Positions 22,661 to 33,009 of a stretch of 64,000 nt of DNA are shown here, one piece after another. How positions within the stretch are numbered: position 1 is the stretch's first letter; the number at the start of each line of letters is the position of its first letter. The notes under the pieces are model-generated. The model had not been told where the DNA came from. It ran no database searches and was given only the letters and a program-made list of their open reading frames with translations. This DNA is from Puccinia triticina (taxonomy: Eukaryota; Basidiomycota; Pucciniomycetes; Pucciniales; Pucciniaceae), in contig NC_070564.1 in the NCBI RefSeq assembly GCF_026914185.1, positions 930,001 through 994,000 on the forward strand. Reading direction: 5' to 3'. A program made the translations under genes and the position numbers.

Positions 22661-24471
22661 GGCTTTGTTTGGAGCCAATATAAATATAGGTGATATAATC
22701 ATTGGTTAATTCAATGAAAACTACAAAATTCAACATAAAGCCTCCAAATATTATTTCTAGGCAACCTACAATACTGGTCTCTTCAATTATGAAGTCAGAT
22801 TCAACTGATTCAGCCATATTCAGTACTGTAGTACCATTATATCGCTTTTGACCAAAACAAAGCAATATAATGGTATTATGGTGCTGAAGATGGCTGAATC
22901 AGTTATATCTGACTTCATAGTTGATGAGACCAGTACTTTAGGTTTCCTACAAAAAAAATTTGGATTCTTTATGTTAAGTTTTGTATTTTTTATTGAATTT
23001 ACAAATGATTATATCACCTATATTTATACGGACTTACTTCGCGCACTGCGGAAAACTCTTCGCGCACTGTGGGGGTTGTCGTCTCGACGTCCAGCCCCCA
23101 GTGCGCGCTTTCGCCACGGCTCTTCGTTCACTGTGCATTCCCCCCAAAAAATGGCTTGCATTTCTTGAGATTTTTTTTGATGAATCAATAGAATGGCTTT
23201 TTATGATCCCTCTAAAAAATAATCAAGTCATTTAGGGGTCTCCTTGAGCCTAGAGAAAATTGACATGAAAAAATCATATTTTAACGCGGCAGGGACCTGT
23301 AATATCTCTTCCTGTGCCCCAGTAGCCCCAAAAATTTCACAGTATCATGGCACATGTGCAAATTCATGACCTGATAATTTTCAGAATTTTTCCCAGAGAT
23401 ATAAGGGGTGCGCGGCAGGCTTAGTAGGAAAATTACTGCTAACTGTATAGCTTTTTTGTTACACACCCAAACAGTCCCAAAATTTCAGAAATTTTTTCAT
23501 TGTGGATATTCTCCGCGCCATAAATTTCTTGGCAATAGTGTGACATGATAACATGAGATGTAGTGCGGCGGGCTTAGTTGGAAAATGACTGCCAACTTAT
23601 CTCATGTTTGAAGGACACACTATTGCTAAAAGCTTTATGGAGCGGAGAATATGCAAAATTGAAACATTCCTGAAAATTTCAGACTGTTTCAGCGTGCAAC
23701 AAAAAATATATACATGTAGCAGCCATTTTCCTACTAAGCCTGCCGCGCACCCCTTATATCTCATGTTATCATGACACAATATTTTCAAGAAATTTATGGC
23801 GCGGAGCATATCCACAATTAAAACATTTCTGAAATTTTGGGACTGTTTGGGTGTGTAACAAAAAAGCTATACAGTTAGCAGTAATTTTCCTACTAAGCCT
23901 GCTGCGCACCCCTTATATCTCATTTTATAATTACACACTATTGCTAGGAATTTCAGGGAATTAATTTGAATCATATTTCTCTGTGCTCTCAAAATTTTGT
24001 GCCTTTGGTGTTTGTAACAAAAAAGTTATACATATACGCAAAATAATAAACGCAATACCTATTTGGGCTACAGGAAAGCTGGTGAAAATTCTAAAATTAT
24101 CAGATCATGAATTTGCACATGTACCATGATACTGTGAACTTTTTGGGGCTACTGGGGCACAGGAAGCAATATTACAGGTCCCTGCCGCGTTAAAATATGA
24201 TTTTTTCATGTCAATTTTCTCTAGGCTCAAGGAGACCCCTAAATGACTTGAATATTTTTTAGGGGGATCATAAAAAGCCATTCTATTGATTCATCAAAAA
24301 AAATCTCAAGAAATGCAAGCCGTTTTTTGGGGGGAATGCACAGTGCACGAAGAGCCGTGGTGAAAGCGCGCACTGGGGGCAGGACGTCGACACGACGACC
24401 CCCACAGTGCGCAAAGAGTTTTTTGCAGTGCGCGAAGTAAGTCCGTATTTATATTGGCTCCAAACGGGGCC
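22661..24471. mobile_element. Outer palindromic element, split by an insertion
   Basis: GGCTTTGTTTGGAGCCAATA at 22661 is inverted at the right end (...TTGGCTCCAAACGGGGCC at 24471), with TCA on each side (22658-22660 and 24472-24474). A 3-bp duplication with GGG/GGC-TTTG-type ends is reminiscent of PIF/Harbinger elements, but this is inference. The left arm (22661-22855) and the opposing arm (22860-23028) are reverse complements, giving mirrored ORFs around AESV.SDFI and TNDYITYIYI that are not genes. The right arm is interrupted eight bases after TATATCACC. Confidence 0.75.
23029..24445. mobile_element. 1417-bp nested foldback element with 8-bp TSD
   Basis: It starts CGGACTTACTTCGCGCACTG and ends in the complement. 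The inverted arms stay similar for about 360 bp. TATTTATA flanks it at 23021-23028 and 24446-24453; removing one copy restores the outer element's arm exactly (CACCTATATTTATATTGGCTCC). The interior (about 23400-23940) is itself built of smaller inverted segments, such as the repeated AAGCCTGC(C/T)GCGCACCCCTT and its complement. No coding capacity is visible. An 8-bp duplication is consistent with a hAT-like mechanism, though the superfamily cannot be fixed without a transposase. Confidence 0.85.
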
Positions 24472-24841
24472 TCAGCTCTTTGCATAACCCACTTCATTTT
24501 TTTGTGAGCTTGAAGGACAACAAGCATGGCGTACGCACACAGAAAACAAGGGCAACTCACGTGCGTTACATGATTCCTATCGCCCAATGGGATCAATTCA
24601 ACCTAGCGCTTGATGCAGCGTTCTGAGCCCCAGGCGGGATTGATTCGGCTGTTTCCAATCGCGGTTGCGGTTGCAGTTGCGGTGGGTGGAGGGTGGCTGT
24701 GGTGGGCAGTGGCCTGCAGTGGTGGTGCAGCAGTGGTGTGGATCCCCCCAAAATCCCCCGAGCACGGTCCGGGCGCACGGCCGATTCCAGCTGCGCGAAG
24801 TTTGGCCACTGCGGCCAAAAGTTTCAAAATTGGGGCAAAAG

Positions 24842-25968
24842 AGGACCCTGGAAACCCCCTATAGAGGTGGGTAACCAAAATGCATGAATTTTTTGGCCAA
24901 AACCAAAAAGGGTACTCACCAAATATGTATGAATGGCCTTTTTTTGGCATGAGGGTACGCACGGAAAATGTACTTTTTTTTCTCATGGGGTTGGGGGGTT
25001 GGTAACGAAGATTGTATGAAAGTTCAGGGTTGAGCAGAAAAGCACCCTGGTAACCCCCCCCCCCCCCAAGGCCAGCCAACAATTTGTTTTTTTCAACTGC
25101 CCGCTGGCAAGGAGGAGGGGTTCTAGGGGGTTTGAGAGCCCACAACTAGTAGCTGGCTTAATCCTGTTTAATCTAGATTCTACTTGAATACACAGAAATT
25201 CAAGCTAATTCTCAAAAAGGTAGAAACATGTCCAGGCTCATCAGAACAAATCAGAGCTCATCTGGACTTGTTCAGAATTTTCTCCAGCCTGGTCCAGCTC
25301 ATTTCATCGCATATCCCTTCATTTCAATCCCCACAAAAAAATCCAAAGTTCAATTCATCTTTGTAACAATGTTGGTCAATACTATTGTTCCAGATCTGTT
25401 TGACAAATTCTTCTCAATCTCTCTATCAGATTCACAGATACCTTGCGGAACACAAAATGACTTAATCTTTTGGCAGTTTAGCTCTCCTCCAATAATCCCT
25501 GAAGATGAAGAAGATGAGAGAATGTGGTATGTTGTGAATAAAAGCATGGATGTGGTCTTTGGTGTTGAAAACTGAAATAAAATCTCAGGCGTGGAAAGTT
25601 TGGCATTGAAGTTGTGCTTGAGTACTTGAAGAAAGCTCATGGTCACCCCTCTTGGAATGCGGACAAGCTCACAATTGATCTTTTGTGGTTTTTAATTTTA
25701 ATTTTTTTTTTCATTTTTTTGACTTAAAATGCTACAGCTGCGTATAAGATGCTATGCAGTGAAAAGAAAGGCAAGCTGGCTGCGCAAAAAGGCCCGCTGT
25801 GGGGTTTCTGGGCCAAAAAAAAGGGTACACACCAAATTTGTATGGATTTTTGGGCAGAGCCCTGAGCCTACGCACAAAACCGGTATGAATGCCTTGTGAA
25901 AATGTATGAATTTTGGTCAAATCTTGGATTTTTGGTTACCCACCTCTATAGGGGGTTTCCAGGGTCCT
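24842..25968. mobile_element. 1127-bp TIR element, 8-bp TSD GGCAAAAG
   Basis: The ends are inverted over about 39 bp, starting AGGACCCTGGAAACCCCCTA. GGCAAAAG is present at 24834-24841 and 25969-25976, and joining the flanks reproduces the uninterrupted copy at about 18596-18640. The subterminal regions contain GGGTAC(A/T)CACCAAAT and TATGAAT motifs in inverse orientation. An internal 115-codon frame (25228-25575), with IIPEDEEDERMWYVVNKSMD near its end, is unrecognised and too short for a transposase. Probably a non-autonomous element. Confidence 0.85.
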
Positions 25969-25976
25969 GGCAAAAG

Positions 25977-26593
25977 TAGCAAACCTTTTTGGGCCTGCTG
26001 TACCACGCGTTGAAGTGAACAAACCAGACATCATGGATGACAACACAAAGCCACTCGAACAGAGGTCCGGGGCACCCGCGCGGAGCGCTCTCGGGCCGCT
26101 TCGCGGCGAGCCACAGCGAGCCTCCCACCAGGAGGACTTATGTCAAGTTAGGATGCAAACGAACCATCAAATCCAGGAATGGCCGCAGTGAACGAATCAA
26201 GTGAGCCACCGCCATCCTATCTTAAACCGAGATTCTTTCAAACATACACACAGTCAAGTTCTTTCTTTGTCAGGTCTTTCGGATTCAGGATGGGGGACTG
26301 GTTCTGATGGTGATGACCTGTGAGATGAACAGAAACCGGCTAACCGTAGATCTCTGTCGACTGCGACACTGAAGCAGTCTTTCTGTCACCACCACCAGTG
26401 ACCCTCATAAAATTGGTAAGGAGAAAACCGAGAGTTTGTTGGGAAAGGCCAATGTCATTATCGACCACATAGGAGGTATTTGATGCGATCGAAACCGCAA
26501 CCATCCCAACGTTGTCCTTCTCACTTTTGATTGTGGCTCTTCTGACCTCCGTAGAATCCTGGGAGTCAGAATTTTCTGCGCAGGTTGGACCCA
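25977..26593. other. Repeat remnant then unrecognised ORF region
   Basis: The first about 30 bases complete the interrupted repeat described at 18596. An 89-codon minus-strand frame (26609-26340) has no recognisable features. No gene is assigned. Confidence 0.3.
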
Positions 26594-27233
26594 TGAAATC
26601 AGACTTCAAAAACCTCGCTCATCGAGTTCGAGACTTGATGCTCACTGAGGCGAACATTTCCCAAACGCTGAGGTAGAGAGTTGTACCTTGTTTCTCACCT
26701 GACGATAAATCTAATTCAGATCTCGCTGTTTGAATAGCAACTTGGTAGAGACCTCTCACTCGAATGAACGAGAGCTAACCAATGAGATCATTGACGATTT
26801 TGGAGAAACGCTGGAACAAGCTGCCAAAGTTAATGTGAGCTTTGAGGCTTCTTTGGAAAAGGTAGTTACTCATACTCAGTGAATGCTATCCAGGCCAATA
26901 TCCACGAGTTACAAAGGAGAATCAAAGTCTTGAATGGCCGGATGAAAAAGAAAAAGGAGGAGTTTATTAATGAGCTGGCTTCTCAAAGTTGTTGCATTCT
27001 ACCGATTAACCCGGTTTCTCATATCACACTGACTGTTGCTCGTCCCTTCTTTCTTCGAAATTCATTCGGACATAGAGGCCAAAAATGCTGAGGAAATGGC
27101 CGAATTCAAGGAACAATTATCCATCGAGGCAGCGAGTCTCCCCGCTAAGATTCAAGCTGCAAAGAGCACCAAGGCCGAACAAAAGTATGCTGCGGCTTTT
27201 TCCTTCAACAAACGACATCTCAAATTCTCATGA
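26594..27233 (+). CDS. Putative coiled-coil protein, gene model uncertain
   Basis: From ATG 26594 a frame reads MKSDFKNLAHRVRDLMLTEA, then a GTAGAG donor at about 26674. After the intron, a frame with ERELTNEIIDDFGETLEQAA follows, then (after 26878) IHELQRRIKVLNGRMKKKKE, and finally AEEMAEFKEQLSIEAASLPA and SFNKRHLKFS before a stop at 27233. The charged, Leu-spaced sequence strongly suggests a coiled coil across four exons. Two junctions could not be placed in phase with consensus splice sites, so the gene is either spliced differently from my reading or decaying. Coiled-coil proteins of this size occur in kinetochore and cytoskeletal complexes, but no family can be assigned. Confidence 0.4.
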
Positions 27234-29330
27234 CAGATCTGTGTTTGATCAAATTTTTAGGCAAGTTCAGTTAAAGCTGGCGAAGATCTTAGCTGATGGT
27301 TTACCCTGAATTTGACAACGCATCACGGACATGAGCTTCAACGCATTTTACCTATACATGATTGTGTTTTTATCTTTAAATTTGTACACTTATGTGGATA
27401 CATAGTTCAATAACCCGACTCCGAGCCAGTCACATGAACGTCCATAAGTTTAACAAGTGCAAAATCGTTCGTCCCAAGACTAGAATTCTCGAAAGCCGTC
27501 TTGTCGTGTCTCACCGTGTTTCCTCTACCTTTGCGCTTTGATGTTCAACTTTTCCCAAAAAACAAAGAATCTACAGTAAGTGTTTTATTCGTCGCCTTCT
27601 TTGTCTCGCGGGACGTAGTCATCTGCTTAGCATCCTTTGCAAAGCTGTTTATAATGACATAGCCGACCTCAGTGCCAGCTGGCCCCAAGTGCTCCTCTCT
27701 GAGCAAGCTGATTGACATTCGATCAGATTTCTGGACGTGACGTGGCACAAAGTTGCGGTAGGACCATCCCGTGCGCTAAGCTGGATGAAAGCCGGGTGGA
27801 ATGAAACAAGCTGCTGCTCGGCGCTCCTGTCGTCACCCTCGTCGGAACGCCGAGGATACGTATGTACTCCAGCCGGTCGCACCCCCTGGTCGGAAAAACT
27901 GATGCGTGATCGGGATAGATCGGGATCGGTAGGAAACAAATCATGAAACGTTTCCCCATTAATGGATAGCTGAAACCTGTCGCAATGGCAGGAGACACCA
28001 GGATCGAGCCCATCATAAATACATTTGTATATGTTTCACCCACACCCATGATTCGGTCCCAAAGATATCACTACGTAATAACAACCAGTCATAATGGTGT
28101 CACCTCAGTCAAAAACAAACTCCAGGGAGATACTGTCCTTTATCCTTCCTGCACGGCCAACTTTCGCTTGCTCTGCTCAGGGAGTCGTCTTGAGTTGTCG
28201 GATGAGGCAAATCCCAACGTACCATTTTCTTATTTAGATGCTCAAAAGGCACCACAAACAAAGCTTGAAAACCTGTTGGCGCCAGCTCGTGTGCGCTCCA
28301 CTGCCAGCCATGTTGATGCAACCGAAAAGGAAAAAAAAGACAAAAAAACCGGTGGTGACTCCGAGTCACCGGTAAAACATGTCTTGAGTACGTACTGGTG
28401 CCGACTCCGAAGGACAGTTACCCGACCACTCTCTTGCTCTACAAGTCTCAAGCGACTTGCTGTTTGAGATTCATATTCCTCTATACTGGATTGAGAGCGG
28501 GTCGATGTGGGGCGAGGGTGATTGACGGAAATTAAGACGACAGGCATCCTAACATGTATGGTTATATCTGCATATCCCTAGTACCTCTGGGACTGATACG
28601 TGTCGAAAAAGCATAATCTGCCAGCTGATTGGACCTCATTGAACGCTCATGGACAGCACATCTCTTTTCATCAAGGTCATCAATAGCATCAGTAAGCTCC
28701 GAGGCCTACTCCCCCCTAAATTCCTCTCACATTAATCATTTTGCAGCCAGCTGGCATATTTCCGGTAAACTACTGCACACCATACAGCCTAAACCCATTC
28801 CCTCATCACGGCTTGCTCGCAAGGCTCGAAGACTGTTGCCCTTGCCAATTGATTGCTCTAACCAATCTGATCTTTGCCTGAAGCGCTCGTGATTGCAAGT
28901 TGTTCGCGAAACGTTACCGACTACACCAAATCCATCCAACCGGCCAAGCCGGTGCGTGAATGGTCTTTTATTCACGCCGTGATTTTATTTGCCGCAACTC
29001 GGAACTCAGCAGTACATTAGTCCTTAGGTATATCATTGAGGAGAGTACAAAGCAGAGGCCTCGGGATTCACTGGGTGCCTGGAAGGTCGCCGCCCAATAT
29101 CGGTCATTTTAACGGGACAATCGCTTGATCCGCTGAAAAATCATTCTTTCAACACTTCATCTACTTGCACACATCTGCACACATCCAGTGCCATCAAATC
29201 AAAAGATCAAAGACTCAGAGTTATCCCTGTCTTAACACCCTCAACTTGCTCCTCAACTCGATAATATTACGTAGATATACATCAACTATTTGTAAACCCA
29301 AAATAAAAATAAACATAATACAACGGCCAT
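27234..29330. other. Intergenic region with unassigned ORFs
   Basis: A 160-codon plus-strand frame (27985-28467) and a 108-codon minus-strand frame (28049-27723) overlap; neither has a recognisable motif. Part of the former is Lys/Glu-rich (TEKEKKDKKTGGDSESP). I do not call a gene. The last 200 bases are AT-rich and form the upstream region of the next gene. Confidence 0.3.
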
Positions 29331-31209
29331 ATGTCAGGTTATCAAGACTCGAAGAGGCTAATGAAGCGCCAATCTAGCCAGTCGATTTGGAACGCAACTT
29401 CTGGAGATCAAAACCATTCGCAGTCGAAAGAGAGAGTAGAAAACCACCATAGCGACGGCCCCTCTCGCAACAATACTGAGCAGCATCCCTCAGAAAGCGA
29501 ACCTATCCATCACAAGAATCAAACAGATACTAGGTAAATCAAGCTGTCGCCTACCTTTATTTCTGCCCCCCCTGCCCCAGCTTGCGGCTTCTCCGAAAAA
29601 AATATTGCTTTTGGATACTGATCTATGTCTTATGTCTAGTAATACTGAACATTCGCAGTCTTCGGAAGCTACAAAATCTAATACAACTGACGTGGACCAT
29701 TCCAAGGAGCAGACCGGAGCAAGCACTGCGTCCAATCACACTGTAAAGGAGTCCGCACCCTCTGGCGCTAGTCTTAACAGTACTGCTCCAACTGCTCCAA
29801 CTGCTCCAACTGCTCCAACTGCTTCAAATTTACCATCAGCTTTGTCGCTAAACACATCAGTTACTCCAGATGTGCTCGCTTCCGCGTCCAGTCAAGCTTT
29901 CAATACTAGCAAAAACCTCAGCAACCATACGGCCGAGAACCCTTATTCACCAAGCTCAGCCTTTCCCTTGTCAGTCCAAACTTCACCCACTCAGCTGAGC
30001 TCGCCCACGAACTCTACTTCTCCGGTAAACTTGCAATCTCCAGAGGCTGCGGAACAATCTCAGGATACTCATCATTCCAAGGGTAAAGCGTGGGGAATAA
30101 CACTTGGTGTCCTAGCAGCAGTCGTAATGATTGCTGCAGCAATTTTCTTGATGAAAAAGCGCCTGAAAGGTTCGACCGATTTTGTCCGTCGACGTCTCCG
30201 CTCACGCTCGAACGATAGCAATCGGGCCGTCAGAGACCGGTCCTCACTTGAGCCTCAATTCGGAGGTTCGGATCCATTTGCATGCTCATCTACCTTCTCC
30301 AAAAAGCCCTTGGTCCTTCGTCCCGACAGTCTCAGTCAGCTCCGCACCGGAAACCCCCGCCGACCTAGCATATTGCATCTTCGGAATCAGAGCATCAAAT
30401 CCCAAATATCGCCCCCAATAATCGAACCACCGTCTCCAGCGGCTTACAAGCCTTTGTCCGGCGGCTCCCCTAGAAAATCCAGTTCGGGCATCGCGAGTAG
30501 TGACCATATCCGCTCTTCTTCACCTTCTTGGTATCAAAATCGAGGATACCCCCCAATTGTCTCCAAGTACCATGCAGGGATGTCACAGACTCGAGATCCT
30601 TATAGCCGATCAGGGAGCGTACTCTCTGTTAAGAATCCTGATTTCGCCGTAGGGCGTTACGAGGACCAGATCAATAGTTCTATCAATTCAACACCCGTCC
30701 CCCCTCGGCCGCCGAGACCGGAGTGGCCCATCTTACCATTCGATTCGACGGGGATCAAGAGCTTCTCGCAGCCTGTTGAGGAGTCGGAACCAGCCCTACC
30801 TGAGATCCTTCCCCTGAATGTTTCCCGCCGTCTCGGCCATCATCGGAGTACATACACCAGTCCGCGAGAGCAGAGCATCGATCAAATGATTCTCGAGTCA
30901 CCCGAATCTTGCCACGACTCTCCGACCTTACCGCAATACCGTCCCGAAGAAGATAAGTCTGTCTTTTCAATTGACAGAGAGGCCGATGCCGTGCGCGCTA
31001 GCCATCTCTCCCGTTCTACCTGCTACTCACAGTCCAGCGAGGCTGAGGTCTATCCCATTGCCGGAGAAAACGTGGACTCCGGTTTACAAACTCCCACTTC
31101 GCTAAGGTTCGTCTCCTTTGGCCCAAGCTCAAACGCTACCCAATTGGAACGACAGTTGGACTATTTCACAACACACCAAAACAGAAGTGACAGGACCTTT
31201 TCAAGCTAG
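29331..31209 (+). CDS. Single-pass membrane protein, Ser/Thr-rich ectodomain
   Basis: Exons 29331-29533 and 29640-31209 join across a 106-bp intron in the codon AG|T, giving about 590 residues. The first about 220 residues are rich in Ser, Thr, Asn and Pro, with many N-x-S/T sequons and a short TAP tandem repeat (APTAPTAPTAP). A transmembrane helix follows (WGITLGVLAAVVMIAAAIFL), then a basic stop-transfer segment (KKRLKG, VRRRLRSRS). A tail of about 340 residues contains a proline-rich PPRPPRPEWP. There is no N-terminal signal peptide, so the helix would have to act as a reverse signal anchor, or the true start lies elsewhere. The layout resembles fungal cell-wall sensor or Mid2/SKG6-like proteins, but no family domain is recognisable. 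Confidence 0.7.
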
Positions 31210-32420
31210 ATGAAATCGTAACTTATCTGCATTTTTTTATCATTTTCACTTATTTTTATTTCTTTATCACTTTATTTGTTTGGCTACCCAACAATCCACC
31301 AATGTGTCCAAAATTATGAGAACCTGAAGAAGTCCTGCACAATCGTTCATTTACCCATCTTTCATTAAACAGAAAATCACAATTCAAGTAAATAGTTACC
31401 AACACAATTGCTGGTCACTGCTGTTTGACTTCCTACTGGATCTAGTGAGCTACCTATCCCTCTTCTAATCCTGGTTCAATCCATCGATCATTTTTTGCAT
31501 CCATCTCATCTCACCTTCTTTTGTGAAATTGCCTGTTCCTCAAATGTACTCAACTTCAAAGCACAACAGCTCTTCCTGACATTGCCTCACGCAGCTTGCA
31601 ATTTTTTTTAACAAAAATTATACACCGAAGAATCCTATTTGGGCATGGGGATTTGTGTCAACCCGCCAAAATTACCGCCTGGTACTTGTCTACCAAAAAT
31701 GACAATTTGATTAAAAATTATTTAATTTTGGCCCAAAAAAAGACAAATCAAACACTGTTGCATATTTTTCTAACCACATGCACGGGTATTATTATTATTA
31801 TTCCTGGGAGTAAAGCCGACTAGAGACTGAGAGGATTGAAACATGAGAATCTTCTAATTCTCTCAGGCCGTGGTTCTTCTAAGAAAAACACAATGAGAAT
31901 ATATTCTGATGCCCCAAAGATAACCAGATTTTTCACCGCATTCAAAAACCCGCATTATAAATTATATTCCAAGGGTTACAAAGGCTAATGTCAGATTTCA
32001 CAATTGAGTTCCTCTGCTTAGGGAATTAGCCAAGTTAGCCCCAGCGCAGACCATCTGAAGGAATTCAGTCTAATGATCTCACAGACGGAGGAGAGAGAGA
32101 GAAGGGTGAACAGACACGAGGGCTCAGGATGGGGCACTAGCGATACTTGACTCAGAATTTTGAGGAGGAGAACCGATGGCTTGATTTGGTTGAACTTCGA
32201 AGCAGAACCACAAAACAAGATGTCACACAAAAATACGAGTGAAACTAGAGAGTTGAAAAGTCAGGGATGCCAGATTCATAATAACCAGATGAAAAATGGG
32301 CTATGATGTGGATAAAAACTTGGCAAAGAAAGATAAGGAGCACGGTTTTTAGGGATGAGTAAGAGAAAGAAAACAGAGTTTCAACAGCATCACACAATGG
32401 ACCAGTCACCAGAGTGAATC
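31210..32420. other. Intergenic, no gene seen
   Basis: AT-rich 3' flank followed by sequence with no supportable ORF. A (TTA)n run is at about 31787-31801. Confidence 0.4.
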
Positions 32421-32599
32421 TGTGGCCGGATTACACCGTACCCGTATCTCGATACGGTTGGGCTCTTGCCCCACGTTTCACAAATCCCTATTCCTATCTC
32501 TTGAACAGTTGGGGTGCCCTATTCTCTCTTGAACAGTTGTCCGGGCCAAAAAAATCTAAGCTACCCGCAGTATACCTGCGGGTTTTGTATAAATAAGTG
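32421..32599 (+). promoter_or_regulatory. Upstream copy of a duplicated promoter-like segment
   Basis: This segment shares ordered blocks with 32797-32941: GTGGCCGGA near the start, CTCTTGCCCCAC in the middle (TTCTTGCCCCAC in the other copy), ATCTCTTGAACAGTT (ATCTCTCGAACAGTT there), and the terminal GGGTTTTGTATAAATAAGTG, which contains a TATA box. Between the copies lies a member of the dispersed AAGTTC/GCCTCAGGC repeat. This copy is not followed by an ORF of its own. Confidence 0.6.
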
Positions 32600-32796
32600 T
32601 AGTGGCCCATGTTGAACTTAGCTAACTAAAGTTCCACCTTGCCTGATCTGTCAAAGCCTCAGGCAAGCAATTAACTTCGGGTCAATGGAGAGCTTTAGCA
32701 TAATGTTATTGATCAACTCACAACAGGCTCTTTCAGCTTGTCAATCCTACAGGAGGCTTATTAGTTGTCTATCAAACTATCAACCGGAGAGAAGCG

Positions 32797-32941
32797 GTGG
32801 CCGGACCAATCCGCACTCGTATCTCCAGACAGCCGCGTTCTTGCCCCACATTTCTTGATCAAGACCTGTTTTTATCTCTCGAACAGTTTTCCGGGAGGTT
32901 TGATAAGCTAGCTGAAGCAAGGGTTTTGTATAAATAAGTGT
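32797..32941 (+). promoter_or_regulatory. TATA-containing promoter of the SET-domain gene
   Basis: GTATAAATAAG at 32928-32938 lies about 72 bp before the ATG at 33010, a normal distance for a TATA box with a short leader. The preceding 130 bp are a diverged copy of the segment at 32421-32599. Confidence 0.6.
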
Positions 32942-33009
32942 GCTTCCTTCCCTGCAAATTTCACTCGCCAGACTTATTCATCCAATTTCTCCCCACATTT
33001 ATTTCAGAG

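Noticed and set aside
22518..23168. Mirrored ORFs containing AESV.SDFI and TNDYITYIYI
   Set aside because: They are the two arms of an inverted repeat read on opposite strands, not a gene pair.
27985..28467. 160-codon ORF as a gene
   Set aside because: No recognisable motifs, overlapping open frames on the other strand, and no splice support.
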